Below, piece after piece: positions 1 through 9,328 of a stretch of 64,000 nt of DNA. Origin of the DNA: CANGYM01 sp044372405 (GTDB lineage Bacteria; Pseudomonadota; Alphaproteobacteria; JAJTHO01; CANGYM01). The notes beneath the pieces were generated by a model that saw only the letters and a program-made list of their open reading frames with translations, made no database searches and was not told where the DNA came from. Numbering within the stretch: position 1 is the first letter of the stretch; every line of letters begins with the position of its first letter. The DNA lies in assembly GCA_044372405.1 (NCBI GenBank), contig JBILRW010000001.1, positions 1-64,000 on the forward strand, written 5' to 3'. The translations under genes and the position numbers were made by a program.

Positions 1-2
1 TC

Positions 3-107
3 GCCACCCTCCGATCCCTCCTCTCCACCGCTGCCAAACAAAACCTCAACCTCCTCCAAACCATCAAAAATGCCTTCGCAGGTCACCCGCCCCCCATCCC
101 CGTTTAA
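3..107 (+). pseudogene. C-terminal tail of an IS66-like transposase (cut by window edge)
   Basis: An open frame entering from the left edge encodes about 34 residues and ends at TAA 105-107. The pattern (LRSLLSTAAKQ, then a leucine-rich helix and a short GHPPP tail) resembles the last helices of IS66-family TnpC transposases, which often end RSYLSTxRKQ-x-AFxGxP. Only the C-terminus is visible, so I cannot tell whether the element is intact outside the window, and I see no terminal inverted repeat downstream. Confidence 0.5.
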
Positions 108-223
108 AGGGGAGGTAGGGAGTTACTGTTGTTGACACATTTCTGCTGGATGCTTTTAAAAATCCTAATACCCATGGTATTATCGCCGAGCATTTTTCTG
201 AAAAAGAGGTCCTGTGTATTGCT

Positions 224-520
224 GTGCTATCGTGTTGCACTCGGGTGGTAGGCGAATTGCCTTATATTGAGGAGCCAAAAGCAATAGAAAGCCGGGTGGC
301 TAATATTTATCAAATTTTGGAATCCGATGATGTTAGTGTTGGAGAACTCATCAATCCTTTAAGCGAACTTTCAACGCTTTTAGAAGGATTGCCTTCAGAA
401 GAGGTATTTGAAGAGGAAGAAGAGTTGGAAGAGCCTTTGCGTAGTACCGTTGATGATTGTCGTCAATTTCTGGATTCAATCGTTTTAAAAAATATGGGCA
501 ATCAAACCCAAAATGATTAG
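224..520 (+). CDS. hypothetical acidic protein, probably 5'-truncated
   Basis: This is an AT-rich 98-codon frame starting at GTG 224, with no recognisable family. The protein is acidic, with a run of glutamates near residues 64-70. The frame stays open upstream to a stop at 116-118 without an ATG, and the upstream codons read like real protein (VVDTFLLDAFKNP). That suggests an older gene whose 5' end was removed when the neighbouring IS66-like element arrived. Base composition differs from the G+C-richer genes that follow. It could be a degraded fragment. Confidence 0.4.
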   Translation: MLSCCTRVVGELPYIEEPKAIESRVANIYQILESDDVSVGELINPLSELSTLLEGLPSEEVFEEEEELEEPLRSTVDDCRQFLDSIVLKNMGNQTQND

Positions 521-534
521 GCGGCGATAAATCC

Positions 535-2115
535 TCACCGCCGAACCCACCCCCCCGCCGTTCCCAGGGGGGCGGTGGGTTCCGGCAGCTGCCAGGTGGT
601 TTTTTGTAAGGTCAGGGACGGGGTGAAAAACAGGGGGATAAAGCGGGGCTCCGCGGCCAGGTGGGCCTGGATCTGATCCCATAGTGAGCGTTCACTTTCA
701 ATGGACGGGTTCTGGTTCAGGGCCTCCAGCAGGGCGGGGACGCTGGGGTCGGCGCCGGGGACGCTGTAAACGGAGCGCAGCCAGTTGATGAGGGGATCGC
801 CTGTGGTGGGCACGATATACAGGGCCAATCCGTCAAAGGTCCGCTGGGGCAGTTGCTCCCCATAAAAAATCCCCTGGCTGACGGTTTGCAGCGTCACGGG
901 AATGCCCTGTTTTTTCAGCGCGTTGGCCAATACCTGTTGCAAGGCCAGCAGGGTGGGTTGGCCCGATAGCGTCGTGATGGAAAAAGAAAGTGAACGATCA
1001 CTTTTTTGAAAGACGGTGTCTTTCTGGGTCCAGCCTTCCTTGGCAAGAACGGTTTTCAGGGCCGTTTCATCGGGCAGCGGTCGGTCGGTTGCCGCAAAGC
1101 GCACATCATCGTCACGAAACACACTGCTGGCGGGGATCAAATGACCATCGAACAGGGGCTTGGCGGCCTTTTCCCAGTCAACGCTTTGGCCCAGAGCCTG
1201 GCGCAGGGCAGGGGAGGCCTCCCCCATCACATCCAGAACGATGAGATAGGGCTCAGCCTGCCAGGAAACGGTATAGGTATTGGTGGGGAGGGCTTGGAGC
1301 AGGGCCCTTTGGTCGGCATCATTCAGGTTTTGATAGCGTAGAACGCGGTCCAGGGCCCCGGTTTTTAAATCCCTGGCCAGGGCCTCGGTCTGATAGGTGC
1401 GCAATTCCAGGCTGGTGGGGGTTTTGGGAAGGACGGGATAGGCGGGATTTCGCCGAAAAAGGATATTGGTAATCCCGGGCTGGGTCACGGCAAAGGGGCC
1501 ATAGCTGAGGCCCGCGTCATCGGGCTTGATCCGGTACTGCGTCTGCATCCCATAAAGCCCAGGGTCGCTATCAAAACGACCCTTTTCCAGATGGGCGGGG
1601 ACCAGGGGAAAGGCGGGCATAACATCGGCCAGGCTGTGGACCTCAGGAAACAACAGAATGACCGTGTCTTTATCCACGCTGACCTGATCCAAACGGTTAC
1701 GGTATTGTTTATAGGGATTTTCAGGCGGTAGCGACGCCATGACATCCAGCGTAAACGTAACATCCTGGGCCGTCACGGGATAACCGTCGCCCCAGCGCAA
1801 TCCCTTTTTCAGGGCAAAACGCAACGTCAGCCCGCCGTTTTTCGTAAACGTCAGACCGCCATTATCCAGCGTGGGCAGGGTGGCACAAGCCTCACAAACA
1901 AAGCGCCCCTGGTCATTACGCGACACGATGGGGGGGGTGGTGAGGCTGAGCAACGCCTGGTTGGCGGGGCTGGTTTCATAAAGCGGATGCAATTCCTGGG
2001 GTAGCCTGGAGATAGCCACCACCAGCGGAACGTCCCCCTCAGCAACCTGGGCCTCAGCCGGGCAGGGGAGAGCCGCCAGAAAAGCAAGAGAAAGAAAAAA
2101 ATAGCGAGCGTTCAC
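535..2115 (-). CDS. ABC transporter substrate-binding protein, family 5 (peptide-binding type)
   Basis: A 526-residue periplasmic solute-binding protein. Residues 1-22 form a signal peptide ending ALPCPAEA, with no lipobox cysteine at the cleavage point. The body has the SBP_bac_5 layout: LHPLYET near 42, LRFALKKGLRWGDGYPVTAQDVTFTLD around residues 98-128, and a C-terminal lobe with QQVLANALKKQGIPVTLQ. The family binds peptides, nickel or other small ligands; the ligand here cannot be assigned. The GTG start overlaps the pyrE stop (GTGA), so it is probably translated with pyrE. No permease or ATPase genes are adjacent. Length matches the family. Confidence 0.85.
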   Translation of the reverse strand: MNARYFFLSLAFLAALPCPAEAQVAEGDVPLVVAISRLPQELHPLYETSPANQALLSLTTPPIVSRNDQGRFVCEACATLPTLDNGGLTFTKNGGLTLRFALKKGLRWGDGYPVTAQDVTFTLDVMASLPPENPYKQYRNRLDQVSVDKDTVILLFPEVHSLADVMPAFPLVPAHLEKGRFDSDPGLYGMQTQYRIKPDDAGLSYGPFAVTQPGITNILFRRNPAYPVLPKTPTSLELRTYQTEALARDLKTGALDRVLRYQNLNDADQRALLQALPTNTYTVSWQAEPYLIVLDVMGEASPALRQALGQSVDWEKAAKPLFDGHLIPASSVFRDDDVRFAATDRPLPDETALKTVLAKEGWTQKDTVFQKSDRSLSFSITTLSGQPTLLALQQVLANALKKQGIPVTLQTVSQGIFYGEQLPQRTFDGLALYIVPTTGDPLINWLRSVYSVPGADPSVPALLEALNQNPSIESERSLWDQIQAHLAAEPRFIPLFFTPSLTLQKTTWQLPEPTAPLGTAGGWVRR

Positions 2116-2744
2116 TTTATAAATTCCCCAGGGTTTTTCAGGAGATTTTCTAGAAAAGTGGCCTCCTTAAAAAAAAGTGAACGATTGCTTTTTGTAAAGT
2201 CATAAACATCCTGCCATGTCACCACGCTGGCAATCTCAGGGACAGGATGGGGGGCCAGGGCCGGGGTCAGGTCAAACAAGTCATAGGAAAACACAACGGC
2301 CAAGGCCGGTACGACAGCACCGGCGGCAGTGAGGGCATCCAGAAAAACTTTTTTGCTGGTGCCAAAACTCAGGAGGTCTTCGATGAGCAGCACGCGGGCC
2401 TCAGGTGGTAGGTCCCCCTCAATCTGGCGGCCGCGACCAAAATCCTTGGGTTTTTTCCGGATATAGATCATGGGCAGATTGAGGCGATCCGCCACCATGG
2501 CCGCGTAGGGAATGCCCGCAGTTTCCCCCCCTGCCACGACATTGATGTGGTGACGGGTGATGAGGTCCTTGGCCTTTTCCGTGAGGGAGGTCATGACCAG
2601 GTCCCGGACCGCAGGATAGGACAAAATTTTCCGCCCATCCACATAAACGGGGCTGGTTTTGCCCGATGTTAAGGTATAGGGCGCATCAGGAGAAAGGCCA
2701 ATACAGGCGGTGTTAAGGAGGGCTTCGGCCACACAAGAATACAT
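2112..2744 (-). CDS. pyrE: orotate phosphoribosyltransferase
   Basis: A 210-residue enzyme converting orotate plus PRPP to orotidine 5'-phosphate in pyrimidine synthesis. Visible marks are GGETAGIPYAAMVADRL around residues 72-88, the IRKKPKDFGRGRQIEG loop carrying catalytic lysines, and the PRPP-binding strand VLLIEDLLSFGTSKK (family pattern hydrophobic4-[DE]-D-x2-[ST]-x-G-[ST]-[ST]). It starts 3 bases after the trkH stop and overlaps the next gene by 4 bases, in the middle of a minus-strand operon with potassium transport genes. Confidence 0.93.
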   Translation of the reverse strand: MYSCVAEALLNTACIGLSPDAPYTLTSGKTSPVYVDGRKILSYPAVRDLVMTSLTEKAKDLITRHHINVVAGGETAGIPYAAMVADRLNLPMIYIRKKPKDFGRGRQIEGDLPPEARVLLIEDLLSFGTSKKVFLDALTAAGAVVPALAVVFSYDLFDLTPALAPHPVPEIASVVTWQDVYDFTKSNRSLFFKEATFLENLLKNPGEFIK

Positions 2745-2747
2745 AAG

Positions 2748-4217
2748 CTATCTCCATTCTTTCCAAAATCTGGGCATAAATAACACCAGAATGGCCAAAA
2801 ATTCAAGTCGTCCGGCGATCATGGCCAAACTCATCCACAGCTTGATCCCGTCGCTGAGCGGTTTCAGGCTGCCCGAGGGGCCCGTAATATCCCCCAGGCC
2901 CATCCCCACACAAGATAGAGACGAAATGGCCATGGCCAAAGATGTCACCATGTCCAGGCCGTAAGCGGCAAAGACCAAGGAAAAAAAGCATACCACCAAA
3001 AGATGGATAAACATAAAAGACACAACGGAATCCACAACGCCTTGGGAGAGCACGCGGTTGTTATAATAGGGTAGGAAAACCCCGTGGGGCTGCAAAACCC
3101 GCTTCAGCTGAATACCAATCAGGCGCACCATAATTTGAACCCGAAAGATCTTAAATCCTGATGTGGCTGATCCGGCGCAGCCCCCCACAAACATCAGAAT
3201 ATAAAAAGCAACAAATGTTAACGGGGCCCAGGTCATGTAATCGCGGGAAAAAAAGCCCGTGCCCGTCATGGCTGATGTTGTATTGAAAAATGTTGTTCTA
3301 AGTATTTCTGAAAAAGGTAAATTTCCGGTTTCGCTCATGTATCGCACAAAGGAAAGTGCCAGGACAGAACCGATAAGAATTTTAAAGAAGGCCCGCACCT
3401 GGGTATCTTTATAAAAAACGAAAAAATCAAGTTTTGGCGATAGGGCCCTGAAATACAAAGTAAAAGGAAGCCCTGCCAAGGCCATAAATAAAATGCCATT
3501 CCATTCCACCAGGGGGAAATTTTGAAAATAGCGAAAGGATATGTCGTGGGTGCTGAAGCCCCCGGCGGATACGGTAGCCATGGCATGGTTAATGGCATCA
3601 AAGGCAGACATGCCCGCGTAGCGATAGCCCAGGGCGCAAAAGATGTTTAAGATAATGTATGTCATTAAGATGGTCATGGCCAGGCTGCCCACGCGGGGCA
3701 TGAATTTTCCGCTGATGTCGGAAGATTCTCTTTGAAACAGTTGCATGCCCCCAACGCCCAGCATGGGCATAATGGCCACAGCCAGAACAATAATCCCCAC
3801 ACCCCCCAAAAAATTAAGCAGCGAGCGCCATAGCAAAATTCCGGGCTGCAAGGTGTCCAGTCCTGAAATGACGGTATAGCCGGTACCGGTGAGGCCGCTG
3901 GTGGCTTCAAAAAAAGCCTCAACAAAACCCAGGTTCAACGAAGACACCATAAAAGGAATCGCGGCAAAAGCCGGGAATAAAAACCAGGTTGCGACAACAA
4001 AAATAAACGCTTGCTTGGTTGTGATGTTGGGCAGCGGCGCCCGATTCATCAAGCCCATAAAAAAGGCAATGCCGCTGGTTAACGCGGCACTGATGAAAAA
4101 AACCGACCATCCCGGGTGTCCCGATAGATAGTCAAAGGCCGTGGGGATGAGCATCATGCCGGCCAGAGCCTGAAGGAGAAGGGAAATGACGTAAAAAAGG
4201 GGACGAAAGGCAGTCAT
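2748..4217 (-). CDS. trkH: Trk-type potassium uptake membrane subunit
   Basis: A 489-residue polytopic membrane protein of the TrkH/KtrB family, the K+-translocating subunit of the Trk system. Selectivity-filter-like loops are visible: EATSGLTGTGYTVISG near 103-118, ATVSAGGFSTHD near 215-226, TSAMTGTGFFSRDY near 315-328, and SSLSCVGMGLGDITGP near 430-445. MFVGGCAGSATSGFKIFR is a family signature. No trkA is present in the window; the RCK-like tail of the overlapping upstream antiporter is the only cytoplasmic NAD-binding-type domain nearby. The start overlaps that gene by 4 bases. Confidence 0.93.
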   Translation of the reverse strand: MTAFRPLFYVISLLLQALAGMMLIPTAFDYLSGHPGWSVFFISAALTSGIAFFMGLMNRAPLPNITTKQAFIFVVATWFLFPAFAAIPFMVSSLNLGFVEAFFEATSGLTGTGYTVISGLDTLQPGILLWRSLLNFLGGVGIIVLAVAIMPMLGVGGMQLFQRESSDISGKFMPRVGSLAMTILMTYIILNIFCALGYRYAGMSAFDAINHAMATVSAGGFSTHDISFRYFQNFPLVEWNGILFMALAGLPFTLYFRALSPKLDFFVFYKDTQVRAFFKILIGSVLALSFVRYMSETGNLPFSEILRTTFFNTTSAMTGTGFFSRDYMTWAPLTFVAFYILMFVGGCAGSATSGFKIFRVQIMVRLIGIQLKRVLQPHGVFLPYYNNRVLSQGVVDSVVSFMFIHLLVVCFFSLVFAAYGLDMVTSLAMAISSLSCVGMGLGDITGPSGSLKPLSDGIKLWMSLAMIAGRLEFLAILVLFMPRFWKEWR

Positions 4218-5869
4218 GAGGGATGTGGGTGTTGGGCAGGGGCTTCGGCAAGGGCCTGTAAAACAGTTTCGGTAAAGCGTTCGGAAACATTATGGGTTGT
4301 GATGACGGCCAGATGGCCGGGTGTTAACTCTTCCCCGTCGTTGTCTGAGGGCGTGTGGGTAATCAAATGCAAATGGGGGAAATGCTGCCGGATCATTTCC
4401 AGAACCAGGCGTTTTAAGGCTGGCGTGGGTTGGGTCAGGGCGATGACCTGGGCGCGGTCCCCCCCCACGGCCTCCAGCACATCATGGTTGATGGAGGCCA
4501 CATGAAAAGCAGGTAAAAACAACTGCTGGCCCAAAAGACAATTGGCTTTATTTGTGTCCAAAATCACAAAGGGTTTTCCCGCTTGGCTGAGGGTTTCTGT
4601 GAGGGTTTTTCCTTCCTCGGAAAAGCCAATAATAATCGCATGATGGTTAAGATCCTGGCAAGACACGGCAATATCATTGAGGGTGATGGAATCCTCGGCC
4701 GCAATGACATCCGGGTGATCAAATCGGGAAAGAATGGCATACAAAATGGGGGTCAGGGCCATACTCAGGGCCACCACCACCAAAAGGTTTGATGAAAGGA
4801 CAGGATCGATAAGCCCACCGGTTCGGGCCATGGCCAGCAAAACGAAGGCAAATTCCCCCCCCTGGCACAACAAAACGGCAACCTTAAGGGCGCAGGAAGA
4901 GGAAAGGTCAAACAAACGCGTGACGCTGTAAACCAAAAGGCCTTTGCCCACCATCAGCCCCATGAGCATAATTCCAATGGAAAAAGCATTATAGGCAACG
5001 GCACTGAAATCAATGCCCATGCCCACGGTCATAAAAAATAAGCCAAGCAAAAGGCCCTGGAAAGGCAAAACATGGCGGCCGACCTCGTGACGATATTCTG
5101 TTTCGGCCAGGGTCATGCCGGCAATAAAGGCCCCCAGGGCCATGGACAGGCCAATTTTCCCCATCAAAAAACTGACGGAAAGGATCACCAGCAGGGTTGT
5201 GGCAGTAAAAATTTCCTCATTGTTCGTACTGGCCACATAACGGTACAAAGGACGCAGCGCGTAGTGTCCCAAAACAAAAATAGCCACGACTGCAATGATG
5301 GCATCTAAGAATGTTTGCCCGACTAAGAAGAGAAGGGAACTTTCGGAGTTTTGTTCTCTTGCCATCAGCATGATCAGGGTCATGAAAAAAGCGGCGCAAA
5401 TATCCTGAAAAAGCAGAACAGAGAACGTGGCACGACCATGACGGGCCCGAAGTTCTTCGCGTTCACTGAGCAGTTGAATCCCCATGGCGGTGGAGGACAG
5501 GGCCAGACTGGCCCCGATAATAATCGCAGTATTCATGGGCAGGTTAAAAAAAAGACACACGGCGGCAATGAGAAATCCTGTGGCCAGCACCTGCAGGGTT
5601 CCCAGGCCAAAAACCAGGGTCCGCATGACCTTAAGCCGTCCCAGGGGCAGTTCCAACCCCACCATAAACATCAGAAAAATAATGCCCAGCTCAGAAACGT
5701 GCTGGATGCGTTCAATGTCCTGAACATACCCCATGGCATAGGGACCAATGGCCGCCCCGGCCACCAAATATCCCAGAACGGGGCTGAGTTTCATATGTTT
5801 GAAAATAGGGGCAATGGTCAGTGCTGATGCCAAAAGGATCATCATTTCGGTGAAATAAGGAATAGCCAT
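4214..5869 (-). CDS. CPA2-family cation:proton antiporter (KefB/YbaL-like) with C-terminal RCK-like domain
   Basis: A 551-residue inner-membrane protein. The first roughly 380 residues form the Na+/H+ exchanger fold, with the hallmark PVLGYLVAGAAIGPY near residues 30-44, GASLALSSTAMGIQLL near 118-133, and LGAFIAGMTLAET near 245-257. The last 150 residues resemble a TrkA_N/RCK nucleotide-binding domain, but the glycine motif is degenerate (IIIGFSEEGKTL instead of GxGxxG), so ligand control may be altered. It is the first gene of a minus-strand operon with trkH, pyrE and a binding protein, and is divergent from secA. Substrate (K+ or Na+) is uncertain. Confidence 0.85.
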   Translation of the reverse strand: MAIPYFTEMMILLASALTIAPIFKHMKLSPVLGYLVAGAAIGPYAMGYVQDIERIQHVSELGIIFLMFMVGLELPLGRLKVMRTLVFGLGTLQVLATGFLIAAVCLFFNLPMNTAIIIGASLALSSTAMGIQLLSEREELRARHGRATFSVLLFQDICAAFFMTLIMLMAREQNSESSLLFLVGQTFLDAIIAVVAIFVLGHYALRPLYRYVASTNNEEIFTATTLLVILSVSFLMGKIGLSMALGAFIAGMTLAETEYRHEVGRHVLPFQGLLLGLFFMTVGMGIDFSAVAYNAFSIGIMLMGLMVGKGLLVYSVTRLFDLSSSCALKVAVLLCQGGEFAFVLLAMARTGGLIDPVLSSNLLVVVALSMALTPILYAILSRFDHPDVIAAEDSITLNDIAVSCQDLNHHAIIIGFSEEGKTLTETLSQAGKPFVILDTNKANCLLGQQLFLPAFHVASINHDVLEAVGGDRAQVIALTQPTPALKRLVLEMIRQHFPHLHLITHTPSDNDGEELTPGHLAVITTHNVSERFTETVLQALAEAPAQHPHPS

Positions 5870-5902
5870 GGGCAGGAAGACTCACATTTTCATTGCAGTT
5901 TT

Positions 5903-5925
5903 TTACAGTCGTCCAAAGACTGTAA
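5903..5925. promoter_or_regulatory. perfect 8-bp dyad between the CPA2 antiporter and secA
   Basis: The arms TTACAGTC and GACTGTAA are separated by 7 bases. The dyad lies in the 181-bp spacer between divergent genes, 34 bp before the antiporter start and about 125 bp before secA. No T-run follows on either strand, so an operator is more likely than a terminator. No binding protein can be assigned. The rest of the spacer shows no recognisable RNA gene. Confidence 0.35.
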
Positions 5926-6050
5926 CCACCATGGCTGCAATTGACAAGAAGAAGAGGGGAGTAGAGGAAGTTTTTTGCCTGAAAAAACCATTGTCGCTGC
6001 CCGTGTCAGCGTGGTAAAGATGCAGGCCTTATCATCCCTAGGGATACTTT

Positions 6051-8723
6051 ATGCTCTCTGCTTTTCTGCGTCGTTTCTTCGGTAGTCACAGTGACCGCTA
6101 TGTCAAAAAACAACAGCGCGTGATCCAGGCGGCGCGGGCCAAAGAAGACCACTATGCCGCCATGGACGATGCCACATTGCGGGGCCAAACAGCCCTGTTT
6201 CGGGAGCGTCTGGCCAGCGGCGAGTCCCTGGAAGCCCTGATGCCTAATGTTTTTGCCGCTGTGCGCGAGGCCGCCACGCGGGCCCTGGGCCTGCGCCCGT
6301 TTGATGTGCAGTTGATCGGGGGCACGGTCCTTTTTAATGGTATGATTGCCGAAATGCGCACGGGGGAGGGGAAAACCCTGGTGGCGACCCTGCCGGCGTA
6401 TCTGGTGGCGCTGGAGGGCAAAGGGGTCCACGTGATTACCGTTAACGATTATCTGGCCCGCCGAGATGCCGGATGGATGGGGAAAGTGTTTGAATTTCTG
6501 GGCATGACCGTGGGCTGCGTCACGGGGGGCATGGACGATATGTCTCGCCAGCGGGCCTATGGTTCCGACATTACCTATGTCACCAACAACGAGCTGGGGT
6601 TTGATTATCTGCGGGATAACATGAAGGTGAAGGCCGAGGATTTGGTGCTGCGGGATCTACATTATGCCCTGATTGATGAGGTTGACAGTATTCTGGTGGA
6701 TGAGGCCCGCACGCCGCTGATTATTTCGGGGCCGGCGACGACATCCTCTGAATTATACCGAAAAATTTATGCCGTTGTGAAAACGGTGCCCCCTGAAGGG
6801 TATGAAAAGGACGAAAAACACCGCACCGTAACCCTGACCGAAGAGGGCCAGGAATTTTTGGAACAGGCCCTGATTGCGGCGGGTCTGGTTCGGCAAGGGG
6901 AAAACCTGTATGATGTTGAATATAATGAGGTTCTGCATTTAAGCCTGCAATCCCTGCGGGCTGCCCAATTGTTTCACAAGGATCAGGAATATATTGTCAA
7001 AGATGGCAAGGTCATGATCGTGGATGAATTTACGGGTCGGATCATGGATGGGCGGCGCTTTTCCGATGGCCTGCACCAGGCGTTAGAAGCCAAGGAAGGG
7101 GTGGCCATCGAGCGTGAAAATATCATGCTGGCGTCCATTACGTATCAGAATCTTTTCCGCAGTTACAATAAATTGGCCGGTATGACAGGAACGGCCATGA
7201 CAGAGGCTGCGGAGTTTGAGGAAATTTATAATCTGTCGGTGATTTCCATTCCCACACACAATCCCGTGCAGCGTATTGACGATCAGGACCGCATTTTTTG
7301 CGATGCCGAGGACAAACAGGCGGCCATTATTGCCCAAATTCAGGATTGTTTCAGTCGGAAACAGCCCATTTTGGTGGGCACCACCAGTATTGAAAAATCG
7401 GAAATGTTTTCTAAGGCCCTGAAAAAACATAACATTGCCCACCAGGTTTTGAATGCCCGGTATCACGAGCAAGAATCCGAGATTATCAAACACGCGGGAA
7501 AACCCGGCGCCGTGACCATTGCCACCAACATGGCCGGTCGAGGCACGGATATTCAGTTGGGGGGGAATCTTGAGGTTCTGCTGCATGAGGCTGGCCATGA
7601 TATAACCCAGCAAAACGCCGCCCGCGCCCAGCATGCCGCCGATAAGGCCACGGTTTTGGCGGCGGGGGGCCTATTCGTTTTGGGAACGGAACGACACGAA
7701 AGCCGCCGGATTGACAACCAGCTGCGGGGCCGTTCGGGCCGCCAGGGGGATCCCGGCATTTCGCGTTTTTACATCAGTCTGGAAGACGATTTGATGCGCA
7801 TTTTTGGGGGCGATCGGATGCATCAAATGGTGTCCTCCATGGGGCTGATGAAGGAAGGCGAGGAAGTCAATCATTCCATGCTCTCCCGCACCATTGAAAA
7901 GGCCCAAAAACGGGTGGAAGGTCGCAATTTTGACATGCGAAAAAACCTGCTGAAATTTGATGATGTCATGAACGAACAGCGGAAACTGATTTATGCCCAG
8001 CGCCGCGAAATCATGCACTTGGACAATGTGCGGGATCTGGTGGATGAATTCCGTCAGGATGTCGTCGATGGCTTAATGGATCGCTTTATCCCCGTCCAGG
8101 CGTATAAAGATCATTGGGATTTGCCGGGACTAACGGCGGCGGTGAAAAATGTCTTTGCTCTAGAACTCCCGCTTGAAACATGGTGCGAGCCCGAAGGATT
8201 CGGCCGGGAAGATCTGGCGGCAGGATTGGCCCAGGCGGGCGATGAGAAAATCCAAAACCTCCGGCAAACCTGGGGGGATGAGAAGGCCACGCTGGCAGAA
8301 AAGTTCCTCATCCTCAAGCAAATTGATACGTGTTGGCAGGATCATCTTCAGGCGCTGGATCATTTGCGTAGCGGTATTGGCCTGCGCGCCATGGGCCAGC
8401 GGGATCCGCTGAATGAATACAAACAAGAAGCGTTTCATTATTTTGAGGCCATGTTGGCCCGCATTCGGGAGGAAGTGACGGCGCTGTCCCTGAGAATGCA
8501 GGTGGTTCGGGCAGAGGATTTGATGCCACCGCCGAGTCTGCTGGACCATGCCTTTTACAATCAAGGCGATACCCCGCCCCCCCCGAAAGAACCGGCCCAT
8601 AAACGGCATGTGTCTGGGCAAATCGATCCCAAAAATCCCGCCACCTGGGGCCGTGTCTTACGCAACGCCCCCTGTCCGTGTGGGTCAGGGAAGAAGTATA
8701 AGCAGTGTCATGGGGTGGTTTAG
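6051..8723 (+). CDS. secA: preprotein translocase ATPase SecA
   Basis: An 890-residue motor that drives unfolded preproteins through SecYEG using ATP. Visible are Walker A (GEGKT, residues about 105-109), the DEAD-like Walker B (LIDEVDSILVDEARTPLI, about 207-223), the preprotein cross-linking region, helicase motif VI (DNQLRGRSGRQGDPG), and the helical scaffold and wing domains. The C-terminal zinc finger CPCGSGKKYKQCH at about 874-887 contacts SecB and phospholipid. Length is normal for Alphaproteobacteria. The ATG at 6051 is close to the family start (FLRRFFGS). It is monocistronic and convergent with the GNAT gene. Confidence 0.97.
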   Translation: MLSAFLRRFFGSHSDRYVKKQQRVIQAARAKEDHYAAMDDATLRGQTALFRERLASGESLEALMPNVFAAVREAATRALGLRPFDVQLIGGTVLFNGMIAEMRTGEGKTLVATLPAYLVALEGKGVHVITVNDYLARRDAGWMGKVFEFLGMTVGCVTGGMDDMSRQRAYGSDITYVTNNELGFDYLRDNMKVKAEDLVLRDLHYALIDEVDSILVDEARTPLIISGPATTSSELYRKIYAVVKTVPPEGYEKDEKHRTVTLTEEGQEFLEQALIAAGLVRQGENLYDVEYNEVLHLSLQSLRAAQLFHKDQEYIVKDGKVMIVDEFTGRIMDGRRFSDGLHQALEAKEGVAIERENIMLASITYQNLFRSYNKLAGMTGTAMTEAAEFEEIYNLSVISIPTHNPVQRIDDQDRIFCDAEDKQAAIIAQIQDCFSRKQPILVGTTSIEKSEMFSKALKKHNIAHQVLNARYHEQESEIIKHAGKPGAVTIATNMAGRGTDIQLGGNLEVLLHEAGHDITQQNAARAQHAADKATVLAAGGLFVLGTERHESRRIDNQLRGRSGRQGDPGISRFYISLEDDLMRIFGGDRMHQMVSSMGLMKEGEEVNHSMLSRTIEKAQKRVEGRNFDMRKNLLKFDDVMNEQRKLIYAQRREIMHLDNVRDLVDEFRQDVVDGLMDRFIPVQAYKDHWDLPGLTAAVKNVFALELPLETWCEPEGFGREDLAAGLAQAGDEKIQNLRQTWGDEKATLAEKFLILKQIDTCWQDHLQALDHLRSGIGLRAMGQRDPLNEYKQEAFHYFEAMLARIREEVTALSLRMQVVRAEDLMPPPSLLDHAFYNQGDTPPPPKEPAHKRHVSGQIDPKNPATWGRVLRNAPCPCGSGKKYKQCHGVV

Positions 8724-8740
8724 GGGGATTTGTTGCTTTT

Positions 8741-9313
8741 TTACAGGGTTTTGACAGGGTGCCTTGCCCGCCATGCCTGGGCATCCAGACGCCAAATCTC
8801 TTGCTCTGTCAGGGTGGGATCCACGAAGGATCCAGGACGAACACCCAGAAAATGGGCGCCCTGTTTTTCTTTGATGCGACGGGATCGCTCGTTACCCGCA
8901 GCGTTGGCAAAGATCAGGAATTCAAATCCCAAGGCATCAAAAGCATAATCGGTGATGGGGACCAGGGCCTCTGTCATCAACCCCTGGCCCCAAAAACGGT
9001 GGGCTAACCAAAATCCCCTATGATCGGGCCTCTCCGGCGTTGTTTCCCGCCATAATTCAACACCACCAATGGGTTCTTCTGGGTTATTTTTGAGGAACAG
9101 CCCCCAAAGCCACCGACTGTTTCCCTGCTCTGGGAAAATCTGGGTGTTGAAATAATCCCAAACGCCCTTTTCGGGATAGGGCCAAGGGACGCGATTGGAC
9201 AAAAAACGCAGGACCTCATAATCAACAAAATTTTGGGAATAGGCGGGTAAATTGGACGGTTCCGGCAACTTTAGGAACAGACGAGCGGTCTGAAAAACAG
9301 GAACAGAAGACAA
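8741..9313 (-). CDS. GNAT N-acetyltransferase, RimJ/RimL type
   Basis: A 190-residue acetyl-CoA-dependent acetyltransferase. The N-terminus (TARLFLKLPEPSN) matches the RimJ/RimL/Acetyltransf_3 opening; the acetyl-CoA-binding region is GFWLAHRFWGQGLMTEALVPITDYAF around residues 100-125, followed by ANAAGNERSRRIKEKQGAHFLG, the usual bases-of-the-fold helix. Relatives modify ribosomal-protein N-termini or small molecules; the substrate here is unknown. It sits 15 bases after the preceding minus-strand membrane-protein gene and may be co-transcribed with it. Confidence 0.85.
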   Translation of the reverse strand: MSSVPVFQTARLFLKLPEPSNLPAYSQNFVDYEVLRFLSNRVPWPYPEKGVWDYFNTQIFPEQGNSRWLWGLFLKNNPEEPIGGVELWRETTPERPDHRGFWLAHRFWGQGLMTEALVPITDYAFDALGFEFLIFANAAGNERSRRIKEKQGAHFLGVRPGSFVDPTLTEQEIWRLDAQAWRARHPVKTL

Positions 9314-9328
9314 AAATCCCCCCCCCCC

